Positions 17,477-26,845 of a DNA stretch of 64,000 nucleotides are shown here, one piece after another (position 1 is the stretch's first letter; every line of letters starts with the position of its first letter). The position numbers and the translations under genes were made by a program. The notes under the pieces are model-generated. The model was not told the origin of the DNA and did no database searches. It saw nothing but the letters and a program-made list of their open reading frames with translations. The stretch lies in NCBI GenBank assembly GCA_002255575.1, contig NCAT01000008.1, positions 1 to 64,000 of the forward strand, written 5' to 3'. Origin of the DNA: Acidocella sp. 20-57-95 (GTDB lineage Bacteria > Pseudomonadota > Alphaproteobacteria > Acetobacterales > Acetobacteraceae).

Positions 17477-18340
17477 ATGATACCGCGCTCATTTGAATAT
17501 CACGCACCGACGGCGTTGCCGGAAGTGATCGCTTTGCTTGGCCAATATGGCGACGAGGCGAAGCTGCTCGCCGGCGGGCATAGCCTGCTGCCAATGATGA
17601 AATTGCGGTTTGCCGGGCCAGGCCATTTGATTGACTTGCGCAAAGTGGCTGAGTTGAAGGGAATCTCGGTGGTGGGGTCGGAACTTCATATCGGCGCCAT
17701 GACAACCGAAAATGAGCTGATTTTCTCGAAACTTGTGGCAGAAAAGCTGCCCTTGCTGGTGGAGGTGGCGCGCCAGATTGCCGACCCGCAGGTACGTTAT
17801 AAAGGCACCATTGGCGGCGATATTTCGCATGGCGACCCAGGCAATGATCACCCCGCCGTGATGATGGCGATGGATGCGACGTTCGTTCTTGTGAGTGCGA
17901 CGGGCGAGCGACTGGTGAAAGCCACCGAGTTCTTTCACGGCATGTATGACACCGCCCTCACCCCAGGTGAGGTGATGACGCAAATCCGGATTCCGGTGCC
18001 GCCCGCCGGTACGGGTTCGTCCTATGCGAAACTGAAACGCAAGACCGGTGATTACGCCACCGCTGCGGCCGCGGTTGTCGTACAGGTGCAAAATGGTGTG
18101 TGCAGCGCAGCACGCATTGCGCTGACCAATGTGGGGCCGACGGCTTTGTTTGCCACTGATGCCGCCGCCTCCTTGGTTGGCAAGCCGATTGATGACGCGG
18201 CGATTGTGCAGGCGGCGAAATTGGCGATGGCGATTTGCGAACCGGTGGCGGATTTGCGCGGTGATGAAGCCTATAAAACCGCGATGGCGGGGCAGATGGT
18301 GGAACGCGCTCTGCGCAGCGCTGTCAGCCACGTGAAATAA
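17477..18340 (+). CDS. coxM: Aerobic CO dehydrogenase, FAD-binding medium subunit CoxM
   Basis: A 287-residue flavoprotein subunit passing electrons from the Fe-S subunit to FAD and the quinone pool. FAD contacts typical of the family are LLAGGHSLLPMMKLR near residues 30-45 and TIGGDISHGDPGNDHPA near 110-127. YAKLKRKTGDYATAAAAVVV is the conserved C-terminal-domain segment. A purine-rich site (aatagggagtc) precedes the ATG. The M-S-L order is that of classical form I cox operons, and the nearby form I CoxL motif supports CODH over a generic xanthine dehydrogenase. Confidence 0.94.
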   Translation: MIPRSFEYHAPTALPEVIALLGQYGDEAKLLAGGHSLLPMMKLRFAGPGHLIDLRKVAELKGISVVGSELHIGAMTTENELIFSKLVAEKLPLLVEVARQIADPQVRYKGTIGGDISHGDPGNDHPAVMMAMDATFVLVSATGERLVKATEFFHGMYDTALTPGEVMTQIRIPVPPAGTGSSYAKLKRKTGDYATAAAAVVVQVQNGVCSAARIALTNVGPTALFATDAAASLVGKPIDDAAIVQAAKLAMAICEPVADLRGDEAYKTAMAGQMVERALRSAVSHVK

Positions 18341-18364
18341 GCGCTTGAGATAAGGGAGACAAAA

Positions 18365-18886
18365 ATGTCCAAAAAAACCATTGTTAGCTTCAAGTTAAAC
18401 GGCACTGCGACCGATGTGATGGTCGAGCCGCGCGAATTGCTCATCCATACGCTGCGTGAAAAACTTTCGATCACCGGCCCACATATTGGCTGTGAGACTT
18501 CGCATTGTGGTACCTGCACGGTCGATCTTGATGGTATTTCAGTGAAATCCTGCACTGTGCTAACCGTGCAGTGCGAAGGCGCTGAGATGCTGACGATTGA
18601 GGGATTCGCCAAAGGTGGCGTGCTGCACCCGCTGCAAGAGGCTTTCACGCAGGAACATGGGCTGCAATGCGGCTATTGTACCCCGGGCATGATCACCCGC
18701 GCTTACCGGTTGCTGCAGGAAAACCCGAGCCCCACGGAAGAAGAGATTCGTTTCTGGATGGCGGGGAATTTGTGCCGTTGTACGGGCTACCAGAACATCG
18801 TGAAGGCCATTCAATATGCTGCGGCCAAAATGCGTGGCGAATCGGTGACCTCTTCGCACCCTCTCATGGCTGAAATTAGCGCTTAA
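18365..18886 (+). CDS. coxS: Aerobic CO dehydrogenase, [2Fe-2S] small subunit CoxS
   Basis: 173 residues with two [2Fe-2S] clusters. The plant-ferredoxin-type cluster uses C43, C48, C51 and C63 ([12 protein letters not shown]...KSC). The second, helical cluster uses C102, C105, C137 and C139 (CGYCTPGM...[10 protein letters not shown]). It relays electrons from the Mo site in CoxL to FAD in CoxM. Preceded by a clear AGGGAGA site and located 24 nt after coxM. Confidence 0.96.
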   Translation: MSKKTIVSFKLNGTATDVMVEPRELLIHTLREKLSITGPHIGCETSHCGTCTVDLDGISVKSCTVLTVQCEGAEMLTIEGFAKGGVLHPLQEAFTQEHGLQCGYCTPGMITRAYRLLQENPSPTEEEIRFWMAGNLCRCTGYQNIVKAIQYAAAKMRGESVTSSHPLMAEISA

Positions 18887-18901
18887 TTAGGATTTACGAA
18901 C

Positions 18902-21304
18902 ATGGACCAAAATGTTGAAAATCACGGGCGTTTAGAGAAGCTTGAAGGTATTGGCTGCTCACGCAAACGCCGCGAAGACCCGCGCTTTATTCAAGGCAAA
19001 GGCAATTATGTGGATGACATAAAATTGCCGGGCATGTTGTTCGCTGTGATGGTGCGCAGCCCGTATGCTCATGCTAAAATCAAGTCTATCGACACTTCAA
19101 AAGCCAAAGCCTATCCGGGCGTGCATGCGGTGCTCACCGCCGATGATTTGAAGCCGTTGAAGCTGCATTGGATGCCAACCCTGGCGGGTGATGTGCAAGC
19201 GGTGCTGGCCGATGGCTATGTGAGCTTTCAGAACCAGGAAGTGGCGTTTGTGGTGGCCGATGACCGCTATGTGGCGGCGGATGCTGCTGAATTGGTGGAA
19301 GTTGATTACGAGGAGCTGCCCGCGGTCGTGGATCCGTTTAAGGCGTTGCTGCCGGATGCGCCGGTCATCCGCCCGGATTTAGATGGCAAAAGCGTTGGCG
19401 CGCATGGGGCGCGCAAACACCACAACCATATTTTCAACTGGCAGATTGGCGATAAGGATAAAACCGATCGCGCATTCACGGATGCCGAAGTGACCGTGAA
19501 GCAGGACATGCATTATCCGCGCGTCCACCCTTGCCCGCTAGAAACCTGCGGTTCGCTGGCAAGTTATGACGCCATTCGCGGGGATTTGACGGTTTGGATT
19601 ACCAGCCAGGCGCCGCATGTGGTGCGCACGGTTGTTGGCCTGCTCTCCAGCATTCCGGAATCGAAAATTCGGATCATTTCGCCAGATATTGGCGGTGGCT
19701 TTGGTAACAAGGTTGGTGTGTATCCGGGGTATGTTTGTTCGATCGTCGCCTCCATCGTGCTGGGGCGCCCGGTGAAATGGATTGAATCGCGCTCAGAAAA
19801 CCTCACCACCACCGCTTTTGCGCGGGACTATTGGATGACCGGTGAGCTTGCCGCCGATCGCAATGGCAAAATCAAAGCTTTGCGGGTGAATGTAACGGCT
19901 GATCATGGTGCGTTTGATGCCTGTGCCGACCCGACCAAATGGCCGGCTGGTATGTTCCATGTCTGCACGGGTTCCTACGATATTCCGAATGCGCATGTTT
20001 CGGTTGATGGCGTTTACACCAACAAATTCCCCGGTGGTGTTGCGTATCGCTGCTCGTTCCGGGTGACGGAGGCGGTATATCTCGTTGAGCGTATGATCGA
20101 TGTGCTGGCGCAGAAGCTGAACATTGATAAGGCGGAAATTCGGAAACGCAATTTCATCAAATACGAGCAATTCCCGTACTTGACGCCGCTGGGCTTGGAA
20201 TTCGATTCAGGAAATTATCTGCCAGCACTTGAGAAGGTGCTCGAAGCTGTTGATTATACCGCGTTGCGGGCTGAGCAGGCACAAAAGCGGGCCGACCCTA
20301 ACTGCCCAACCTTGATGGGCATTGGTATTACCACCTTCACAGAAATTGTTGGCGCGGGGCCTTCAAAATCGTGCGATATTCTCGGCATCGGCATGTTTGA
20401 TAGCTGTGAAATCCGCGTGCATCCAGATGGCTCTGCGATTGCGCGGATGGGGACGATCAGCCAGGGGCAAGGCCACCAGACCACCTACGCGCAGATTATT
20501 GCTTCTGAATCGGGTATCGCGGCATCACAGATTGCGGTGGAAGAAGGCGATACATCAACCGCACCTTATGGGCTTGGCACGTATGGTTCGCGTTCAACCC
20601 CGGTAGCCGGTGCTGCCGTGGCACGGGCTAGCCGCAAGATCCGTGAAAAAGCCCGCAAGATTGCGGCGCATTTGCTAGAAGTGGCGCCGGATGATCTGGA
20701 GTTCGATCTTGATCAGTTCAAAGTGAAGGGTGACCCTTCCAAAGCCAAGACGATGAAGGAGATCGCCTGGGCGGCCTATAACAACGTGCCGGAAGGCATG
20801 GAGATGGGCTTGGAAGCGGTGGATTATTACGACCCACCAAACTTCACCTTCCCGTTCGGTGCTTATTTGTGCGTGGTGGATGTGAACAAAAAAACCGGTG
20901 AGACCAAAGTGCGCCGCTTCTATGCGCTTGATGATTGTGGCACCCGTATCAACCCGATGATTATTGAGGGCCAGATTCATGGCGGCTTGACCGAGGGCTT
21001 TGCTGTCGCGATGGGCCAGGAACTGCCTTATGATGAGCAAGGCAATGTGCTTGGCGGCACGTTGATGGATTACTTCCTGCCAACATCGGTAGAGACGCCG
21101 CATTGGGAAACCGACTTTACCGTTACGCCATCCCCGCATCACCCGATTGGTGCCAAGGGCGTTGCGGAGTCCCCGCATGTGGGTTCGATCCCGTGCTTTA
21201 GCAGCGCGATGGTGGACGCGTTTGCGCATCTGGGCACCACGCATTTCAACATGCCTTACAATAGCTACCGCGTCTGGCAGCATGCGCAATCATTAGGACT
21301 TTGA
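18902..21304 (+). CDS. coxL: Aerobic CO dehydrogenase, Mo-Cu large subunit CoxL (form I)
   Basis: The 800-residue catalytic subunit that oxidises CO to CO2 at a Mo-Cu centre bearing molybdopterin cytosine dinucleotide. The diagnostic form I active-site loop VAYRCSFR is present, with the Cu-binding Cys at residue 384, and the conserved Glu is in GAKGVAESPH near the end. Molybdopterin-binding segments such as DIGGGFGNKVGVYPG and GTISQGQGHQTTYAQI also fit. The form I motif distinguishes true CO dehydrogenase from form II and other molybdenum hydroxylases. The organism can probably scavenge CO as an energy source. Confidence 0.97.
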   Translation: MDQNVENHGRLEKLEGIGCSRKRREDPRFIQGKGNYVDDIKLPGMLFAVMVRSPYAHAKIKSIDTSKAKAYPGVHAVLTADDLKPLKLHWMPTLAGDVQAVLADGYVSFQNQEVAFVVADDRYVAADAAELVEVDYEELPAVVDPFKALLPDAPVIRPDLDGKSVGAHGARKHHNHIFNWQIGDKDKTDRAFTDAEVTVKQDMHYPRVHPCPLETCGSLASYDAIRGDLTVWITSQAPHVVRTVVGLLSSIPESKIRIISPDIGGGFGNKVGVYPGYVCSIVASIVLGRPVKWIESRSENLTTTAFARDYWMTGELAADRNGKIKALRVNVTADHGAFDACADPTKWPAGMFHVCTGSYDIPNAHVSVDGVYTNKFPGGVAYRCSFRVTEAVYLVERMIDVLAQKLNIDKAEIRKRNFIKYEQFPYLTPLGLEFDSGNYLPALEKVLEAVDYTALRAEQAQKRADPNCPTLMGIGITTFTEIVGAGPSKSCDILGIGMFDSCEIRVHPDGSAIARMGTISQGQGHQTTYAQIIASESGIAASQIAVEEGDTSTAPYGLGTYGSRSTPVAGAAVARASRKIREKARKIAAHLLEVAPDDLEFDLDQFKVKGDPSKAKTMKEIAWAAYNNVPEGMEMGLEAVDYYDPPNFTFPFGAYLCVVDVNKKTGETKVRRFYALDDCGTRINPMIIEGQIHGGLTEGFAVAMGQELPYDEQGNVLGGTLMDYFLPTSVETPHWETDFTVTPSPHHPIGAKGVAESPHVGSIPCFSSAMVDAFAHLGTTHFNMPYNSYRVWQHAQSLGL

Positions 21305-21308
21305 GTGA

Positions 21309-21938
21309 ATGAAAGTTGAATTAGATAAAAGCCTGGCGCTCCCTGTATCAGCCACTGCAGGGTGGAGCCTGGTTGAGAATATTGAAGGTATGGCTGCCTG
21401 CATGCCCGGTGCGAAAATCACCGAGCGTGTGGACGCCACACATTATAAAGGCACGATTACGGTTAAGCTTGGCCCAGCGACGGTTTCGTTTAAGGGCGAG
21501 CTTGAAGTGGTGGCCATCGACCCGATTGCGCGGACCATTCATGTGATTGGGAAAGGGTCTGATACGGGCGGCGGGTCTGGTGCATCACTAGACCTTAATG
21601 CCGTGGTGAAAGAAACTGGCCCGGATGCGTGTGAACTATCCGGTGTTTCAGTTGTGAATGTCACCGGTAAAGTTGCAGCGTTTGGTGCGCGCTTGATGGG
21701 CACAGTGACTGACCAGCTATTGAAAATATTTTTCGATAACGTGTTGGCCAAAGCTGAAGAGCTGAAAACCAATACGGTACCGGCTGGTTCCACCGGGTCC
21801 ACTGGTTCCACTGATGCCCCGGCTGCGCCAAAGCCTGCGGCGCAAGCTGTGGAAACAAAATTCAACGGTTTGGCGTTTGCTTGGGCGATTCTGAAAGACT
21901 TTATCGCGGGTCTTTTCGGCCGCTCCAAGGCTGGTTGA
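21309..21938 (+). CDS. coxG: CoxG, membrane-recruiting SRPBCC protein
   Basis: 209 residues. The N-terminal SRPBCC/CoxG fold (MKVELDKSLALPVSATAGWS, NIEGMAACMPGAKITE) is followed by a low-complexity Gly/Ser/Thr/Pro/Ala linker (about 155-185, with GSTGSTGST) and a C-terminal hydrophobic helix (FAWAILKDFIAGLFGRSK) that fits membrane attachment. CoxG proteins recruit CO dehydrogenase to the membrane and help pass electrons to quinone. It lies 4 nt after coxL, within the operon. Confidence 0.9.
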   Translation: MKVELDKSLALPVSATAGWSLVENIEGMAACMPGAKITERVDATHYKGTITVKLGPATVSFKGELEVVAIDPIARTIHVIGKGSDTGGGSGASLDLNAVVKETGPDACELSGVSVVNVTGKVAAFGARLMGTVTDQLLKIFFDNVLAKAEELKTNTVPAGSTGSTGSTDAPAAPKPAAQAVETKFNGLAFAWAILKDFIAGLFGRSKAG

Positions 21939-21951
21939 TCGGCGTAAATGA

Positions 21952-22842
21952 ATGGAGTCTTTAAAGACAATAGCCGGCCTGCAAACCCAACTATCGCAGG
22001 CCGGTTATGTGGCAGAGCGGAATTTGGCTGTAACCATGCTGATGATGGAAAGCATTGGTCGGCCACTGTTGATTGAGGGTGATCCTGGTACTGGCAAAAC
22101 CGAAGTTGCCAAAGCGCTGGCGAAAGTGCGCAAAACCAAACTGATCCGCCTGCAATGCTATGAAGGGCTGGATACATATAACGCACTTTATGAGTGGAAT
22201 TATCAGCGACAATTACTCGCAATTAAACGCGCCGAAGCGGCGGGCCCAGCCGGGCAGCTTGATGATGATGAATTATTCAGCGCGAAATATTTACTGAAAC
22301 GGCCATTGCTGGAGGCGCTGACGCAAGATCTGGCACCAGTGCTACTGATTGACGAGATAGACCGCGCCGATGCGGCGTTTGAAGCGTTTCTGTTGGAACT
22401 TCTCTCTGATTATCAGGTCAGTATCCCGGAAATGGGGACCATTACCGCCAAGAGCATTCCGTTTGTGGTGCTGACATCAAACGGCACCCGTGACCTCTCA
22501 GACGCGCTGCGGCGGCGTTGTTTGTATCATTTTCTTGATTACCCGAGCTTTGAGAAAGAGCTGGCGATTGTGCAAGCCAAATTGCCTGCGTTGAGCCGTA
22601 AATTGGCCGGGCAGATTGTGGAATTTGCACAAAGCTTGCGGCGGTTTGATTTGAAGAAAAAACCCGGCATTGCTGAGACGTTGGATTGGGCAGCCAGTTT
22701 ACTGGGTATGGGTATTACGACGTTGGATGAAGCAGGCGCCGAGCAGATACAGGATTCTCTGGCCACCCTACTGAAAACCCGCGAGGATGTGTTGGCGATG
22801 GACCATACCACCATCAGCCGTTTGGTTGCGGCGGCGGGTTAG
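21952..22842 (+). CDS. coxD: CoxD, MoxR-type AAA+ ATPase
   Basis: 296 residues. Walker A is GDPGTGKTEVAKAL (about residues 43-56), Walker B is VLLIDEIDRAD, and the sensor 1 region is VVLTSNGTRDLSDALRRRC. CoxD is the AAA+ chaperone that matures the Mo-Cu centre of CO dehydrogenase together with the vWA protein CoxE. It begins 13 nt after coxG and lies 5 nt ahead of coxE. Confidence 0.92.
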   Translation: MESLKTIAGLQTQLSQAGYVAERNLAVTMLMMESIGRPLLIEGDPGTGKTEVAKALAKVRKTKLIRLQCYEGLDTYNALYEWNYQRQLLAIKRAEAAGPAGQLDDDELFSAKYLLKRPLLEALTQDLAPVLLIDEIDRADAAFEAFLLELLSDYQVSIPEMGTITAKSIPFVVLTSNGTRDLSDALRRRCLYHFLDYPSFEKELAIVQAKLPALSRKLAGQIVEFAQSLRRFDLKKKPGIAETLDWAASLLGMGITTLDEAGAEQIQDSLATLLKTREDVLAMDHTTISRLVAAAG

Positions 22843-22847
22843 CCACC

Positions 22848-23996
22848 ATGGAACAGGTTATCACCGCAAAAATCACCGGCTTTGTCTCGACATTGCGGGA
22901 AAATGGTTTCGCCGTGGGCGTCGATGAAGCGGGTGATACAATGCGAGTGGCGGAAAGCCTGGGCGTATTATCGCCAAAATTGCTACGTGATGGCTGGCGG
23001 AGTTTATTATGCGCGCGCGCGGATGAGTGGCACCGGTTTGATGATTTGTTTGATTCCTACTGGATGCCCCCGAACCGCCAGAAGATGGTGGAAACCCGTA
23101 CTGGTGGCGCTGGCCAAATAGAGCGTGATGCTGGTGAGCAAGCTGACGGCGGCAAAGCCGGCCCGGTGCTGCAAACTGGGTTAGATGAAGCCGGTGCGAA
23201 CGATGATGACAGCACAGCCAAGGAAGGGGCTAGTGCCGGTCAATCTTTGGAAAAAGCTGATTTCAGCACATTGACCCAGCCTGAGCAGACGCGTGCCATT
23301 GAGGCGGTGATCCGCCGCTTTGCGCGCCGCTTGCAACGGTTAAAAACTCGCCGTGAAATTGCCGATAAATCAGGCCGCCGGTTGGATTTACGCCGGACCA
23401 TGCGCCGCAGTGTGGGGGCAGGGGGAGCGCCATCGCGCTTGAGTTACATTGCGCCGCGCCGCGTGCGGCCGCGCTTGGTGTTGCTGCTGGATGTTAGCCG
23501 TAGCATGTCGCTTTATAGTTTTTTCTATTTGCGCGTAGCCCGGGCTTTGGCAGCGGAGCTCTCGGATATTCATGTATTTTTGTATCACACGCATTTAACC
23601 CATGTGTCGGAAGCGCTTGCCGACCCTGACCCGTGGCGTGCGCAGGAGCGGTTGACGATTTTATCCTCCGGCTGGGCTGGGGGCACGCGCATTGGCGATT
23701 GTATCGCCGATTTTAACCGTATGCATGCAGGCCGCTTGGTGCATGGTCGCACGGCGGTGATGATTGCGAGCGATGGGTATGATACAGGCGAAGCCGGTGT
23801 GCTGGGGCGCGAGATGGCGGCTTTGGCGCGCCGGGCAAAGCGCGTTGTGTGGTTAAACCCGTTAAAAGCGCAGCCCGGTTATAGCCCAACGGCGCGGGGC
23901 ATGGCGGAGGCTTTGCCGCATTTAGGATTGTTCGCAGCGGGGCATGACTTGGCTGCGTTGGAAGCGGCGTTTTCCGCCACGCTGGAGGTGCTGTGA
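22848..23996 (+). CDS. coxE: CoxE, vWA-domain CO dehydrogenase maturation protein
   Basis: 382 residues. The C-terminal half is a von Willebrand A domain with the MIDAS motif LLLDVSRSMS and IASDGYDTGEAGVLG. The N-terminal half is helical, with a variable acidic/Gly-rich stretch (about 85-140), and an Arg-rich region (RRLDLRRTMRRS) precedes the vWA domain, as in other CoxE proteins. CoxE works with CoxD in inserting Cu and S into the Mo site. The stop overlaps the next start (GTGA). Confidence 0.91.
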   Translation: MEQVITAKITGFVSTLRENGFAVGVDEAGDTMRVAESLGVLSPKLLRDGWRSLLCARADEWHRFDDLFDSYWMPPNRQKMVETRTGGAGQIERDAGEQADGGKAGPVLQTGLDEAGANDDDSTAKEGASAGQSLEKADFSTLTQPEQTRAIEAVIRRFARRLQRLKTRREIADKSGRRLDLRRTMRRSVGAGGAPSRLSYIAPRRVRPRLVLLLDVSRSMSLYSFFYLRVARALAAELSDIHVFLYHTHLTHVSEALADPDPWRAQERLTILSSGWAGGTRIGDCIADFNRMHAGRLVHGRTAVMIASDGYDTGEAGVLGREMAALARRAKRVVWLNPLKAQPGYSPTARGMAEALPHLGLFAAGHDLAALEAAFSATLEVL

Positions 23997-24631
23997 GTAG
24001 CCTGCTAATATCGGTTGTGGTGCTCGCGGCCGGGCTGTCGTCGCGGATGGAAGGCAAGCATAAGCTTATTTTAGATGTGGCAGGCGAAGCCTTAGTGCAC
24101 CGCACGGTACAGGCTGTGCTCGGTATTAAGCCGGTCGAGACCATCATCGTGACGGGCTTCCAAGCTGATGCGGTGCAGGCGGCCCTTGCCGGGCTTGATG
24201 TACGGTTTGTGCATAATGCTGATTATACTGGCGGCCAGCCAGGGTCGGTGGCGGCGGGCGTTCGGGCGCTGCGGGATTATTGCCATGCGGTGATGATTGT
24301 ACCGGGAGACCAAGCTTTGCTCACGCCCGAACATTTATATTCACTGATTGCGGCTTATGCAAAATGTGAGCGAGCAATTTTGGTGCCGTACCATAAGGGC
24401 CAGCGCGGCAACCCGATTATATTTTCGGCACATTTTATTCCGTTGGTAACATCAGGTGGGGTGAATGTTGGATGCCGCCATTTGATTGAAACCCATAGTG
24501 CCGATGTTGCGCAGGCGGAATTTGAGGCTGATGCCTTCATAACTGATTGCGACACGCAAGCTGACTATGCCTCACTCATAGTGCGTTTTAGCACTTCACA
24601 GACAGAACGTGAGACCCATGCTGCCGGCTGA
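23993..24631 (+). CDS. MocA-like molybdenum cofactor cytidylyltransferase
   Basis: 212 residues of the MobA/MocA nucleotidyltransferase fold. The N-terminal nucleotide-binding loop is VVVLAAGLSSRMEGKHKLIL, and GDQALLTPEHL carries the metal-binding Asp. CO dehydrogenase needs molybdopterin cytosine dinucleotide, so a CTP-dependent (MocA-like) role is likelier than GTP-dependent MobA. This is inferred from context. The GTG start overlaps the coxE stop, and the gene overlaps the following XdhC-like gene. Confidence 0.85.
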   Translation: MSSLLISVVVLAAGLSSRMEGKHKLILDVAGEALVHRTVQAVLGIKPVETIIVTGFQADAVQAALAGLDVRFVHNADYTGGQPGSVAAGVRALRDYCHAVMIVPGDQALLTPEHLYSLIAAYAKCERAILVPYHKGQRGNPIIFSAHFIPLVTSGGVNVGCRHLIETHSADVAQAEFEADAFITDCDTQADYASLIVRFSTSQTERETHAAG

Positions 24632-25442
24632 GAATATTTTGGAATTGGCAAATGGGCTGAAAGCGAAGGGGGAATCCTTCGCCATGGCCACGGTGGTGCG
24701 CACTGTTGCGGCTACCGCAGCAAAGGCTGGTGCGAAAGCGCTTATTGGTACGGATGGTACAATTTCAGGCGGTTGGATTGGCGGCGGTTGCGCCCGTGCC
24801 GCAGTGCTGCGTGCGGCGGCGGCCTGCCTCGCGGATGGGCAGCCGCGCTTGCTGAGCGTGCAGCCGGAAGATGTGTTGCTGGCGCAGGGTGTGCGCTCTG
24901 GCGAGGCTAAAGAAGGCGTACAATTTGCCAAAAATGCCTGCCCCAGCAAGGGCACGATGGATATATTTATTGAGCCTTATTTGCCGCGCCCGCATCTGGC
25001 CGTATATGGTGCCTCGCCAGTCGCGGTGGCGGTGGCGGAGTTGGCATCGCGCATGGGGTTTCGCGTGACCGTGGCTGCACCTATTGCCGAGCATGAGAAA
25101 TTTACCCCGGTCGATCACATCACCGAAGATTTTAGTCTGGGCAATGAGCAAAACCAGGTTGCCTATATTGTTGTGGCAACCCAAGGGGTGGGAGATTATG
25201 CGGCCCTTACGGCAGCCATGAATAGTGGTGCCAACTATATAGCCTTTGTGGCTTCCCATAAAAAAGCCGCAACCTTGAAAGAGAAGTTGGCGTTATCCGG
25301 TGTTTCAGATAATCGCTTGGCCAGCTTGCGGGCACCTGCAGGAATAGATTTAGGTGCGATCACGCCGGATGAAATTGCGTTCTCAATTGTTGGTGAGTTG
25401 ATAAAATTACGGCGCCGCGGGCATCGCGACGCCGTAGCTTAA
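24618..25442 (+). CDS. XdhC/CoxF-CoxI family Mo-cofactor insertion protein
   Basis: About 274 residues. The N-terminal XdhC_CoxI domain contains ATVVRTVAATAAKAGAKALI, GGWIGGGCARAAV and the conserved G-rich turn. The C-terminal Rossmann domain has LAVYGASPVAVAVAELASRM, the dinucleotide-type turn of XdhC proteins. These proteins bind and sulphurate the Mo cofactor before insertion into hydroxylases. The ATG at 24618 is preferred; a GTG at 24609 is also possible. Last gene of the cox run; it ends 3 nt before the convergent ompW stop. Confidence 0.85.
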   Translation: MLPAENILELANGLKAKGESFAMATVVRTVAATAAKAGAKALIGTDGTISGGWIGGGCARAAVLRAAAACLADGQPRLLSVQPEDVLLAQGVRSGEAKEGVQFAKNACPSKGTMDIFIEPYLPRPHLAVYGASPVAVAVAELASRMGFRVTVAAPIAEHEKFTPVDHITEDFSLGNEQNQVAYIVVATQGVGDYAALTAAMNSGANYIAFVASHKKAATLKEKLALSGVSDNRLASLRAPAGIDLGAITPDEIAFSIVGELIKLRRRGHRDAVA

Positions 25443-25445
25443 TGA

Positions 25446-26108
25446 TTAGAAACGATAGCCGATCCCAGCACCGATCACCAACGGGTCGAGCGCGGTTTTG
25501 CCAACAATCGCGCCATGGTTAATGGTAACCTCGGTGCCCGCAAAGCTCTGTTTGATGGCGAAATTGGCGTACCAATTACCCGTTACGTTGTAATCAACGC
25601 CAGCCTCGACAGCAGGCCCGATGCTGTTTTGGAAATAGACGGAATTGAGGTCCTGGGCATGGTGGGTATTGTAGAAGAGCATCGCCGAAATGCCGGCACC
25701 AATATAAGGCGTGAAGCCAAAGATCGTGGAGAAATGATATTGCAGCGTGACGATTGGCGGGATAACCCACGTACTGCCGACTTTCACAGTGCCAATCGGC
25801 GTGGTGGCCCAGGCATTATGACGCGAAGTGCCTGCTATGGCCTCGATTGAAATATGTTGGGTGAAGAAATATGAAAGATCAACTTCTGGGATTACATAAT
25901 CTGAGGTGTGAACCTTGCTTCCGGCCAATGCATTGCTGCCCGTTAGGGTAACTGAACTGGAGTAGTTTTGCGGCATGACGCCATCTATACGCAACCGCGC
26001 GAGAATATCTCCGGCCTGAAAGCCGGTTGAAGACACTGGTTGTGCCATGGCAGGGCTAAAGAGCCCAAGTGCACTGATAACACCAACGGTAAAAGTTTTT
26101 AGTTTCAT
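25446..26108 (-). CDS. OmpW-family outer membrane protein
   Basis: 220 residues. A Sec signal peptide (TFTVGVISALGLFSPAMA, cleaved near AMA-QP) precedes an eight-stranded beta-barrel pattern ending in the outer-membrane signature GAGIGYRF with a terminal Phe. EVDLSYFFTQHISIEAIAGT and FGFTPYIGAGISAMLFY are OmpW-like. A strong AGGGGGGG site precedes the ATG. OmpW barrels pass small hydrophobic molecules. No functional link to the cox genes is evident beyond the convergent position. Confidence 0.88.
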   Translation of the reverse strand: MKLKTFTVGVISALGLFSPAMAQPVSSTGFQAGDILARLRIDGVMPQNYSSSVTLTGSNALAGSKVHTSDYVIPEVDLSYFFTQHISIEAIAGTSRHNAWATTPIGTVKVGSTWVIPPIVTLQYHFSTIFGFTPYIGAGISAMLFYNTHHAQDLNSVYFQNSIGPAVEAGVDYNVTGNWYANFAIKQSFAGTEVTINHGAIVGKTALDPLVIGAGIGYRF

Positions 26109-26845
26109 CGCGATACCCCCCTAATTTTTATGAAACACACGACGACGCGTGCTGATGGCTCTGACCAAACATTTTTATTCATAAGCTTCCGAAATGATAA
26201 GCCAAATAGAATTACCTGAATTACCGCGTTAGATGAATGAACGGTACGAAATATGACCTGAGTTAAATGTCGCCTTTCATGGGGGGCTACAGATCTCTGA
26301 GGTTATTTCCATTTATCGATCGGCCACGACGTAATTTTAGGAACCTGCAAATTAGGCCGCTGGTGTGACATGGGCGCCGATGAATTGTATTTCCGCGCAG
26401 TGCCGGCGGATACTCGTTATGTTTATGAGCCAAATAGGTTGTATTTTGATTGCGGCATTCCCGTGCTGAGCGGCGATTTATTGGCTAAGCTGATTTGCGG
26501 GTTTGAGAAATGGCCTTTCACCTCACGGGCGTATATGTGTTGCTACGGAACCGTGATAATCGGTGCGCCCGACCGTTACCGTGTCGCCGAGGACCAGGCA
26601 CGGTTTTGATGATCAGGAATATAACCACCGCGCTGACGCAGTAATCGGCAATGGAACTCTAAAATGGCCTATGGCGTTTGATTGCATAGTGTTAGGCACC
26701 AACACCGTTATACTATAACAACAAATTGGTGTTGGTGACCTCAGTCTCTGCTGAGGCTAATCGATAGCGGCTGCGCATAAAGTATTTATCGATTCGACCT
26801 TATTTAACGAGGTTGCTCATAATTATTTTTTTTAGCCCTTTACGG
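26109..26845. other. 737-nt intergenic region with hairpins, no convincing gene
   Basis: The ompW promoter should lie at the left end. A 79-codon open frame (26370-26609) has no recognisable domain or good ribosome-binding site and is not called. The right half holds a nested inverted repeat (26697-26756) listed separately and a short palindrome, tttagcc/ggctaaa (26831-26850), that overlaps the stop of the MFS gene. The polyT tract beside it is on the wrong side for a terminator of that gene. Confidence 0.5.
26697..26756. repeat. Nested inverted repeats (three hairpins in 60 nt)
   Basis: caccaacacc (26697-26706) pairs perfectly with ggtgttggtg (26728-26737). The loop contains gttatactataac, itself a 6-bp palindrome around one base (26707-26719). 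Directly after, cctcag/ctgagg (26739-26756) forms a third hairpin. No T-run follows on either strand, so this is not a standard terminator. It could be a protein-binding site, an RNA structure or a recombination-site remnant. Confidence 0.6.

Noticed and set aside
26370..26609. 79-codon plus-strand open frame in the gene-free region after ompW
   Set aside because: No known family, no ribosome-binding site, and composition unlike the neighbouring genes.
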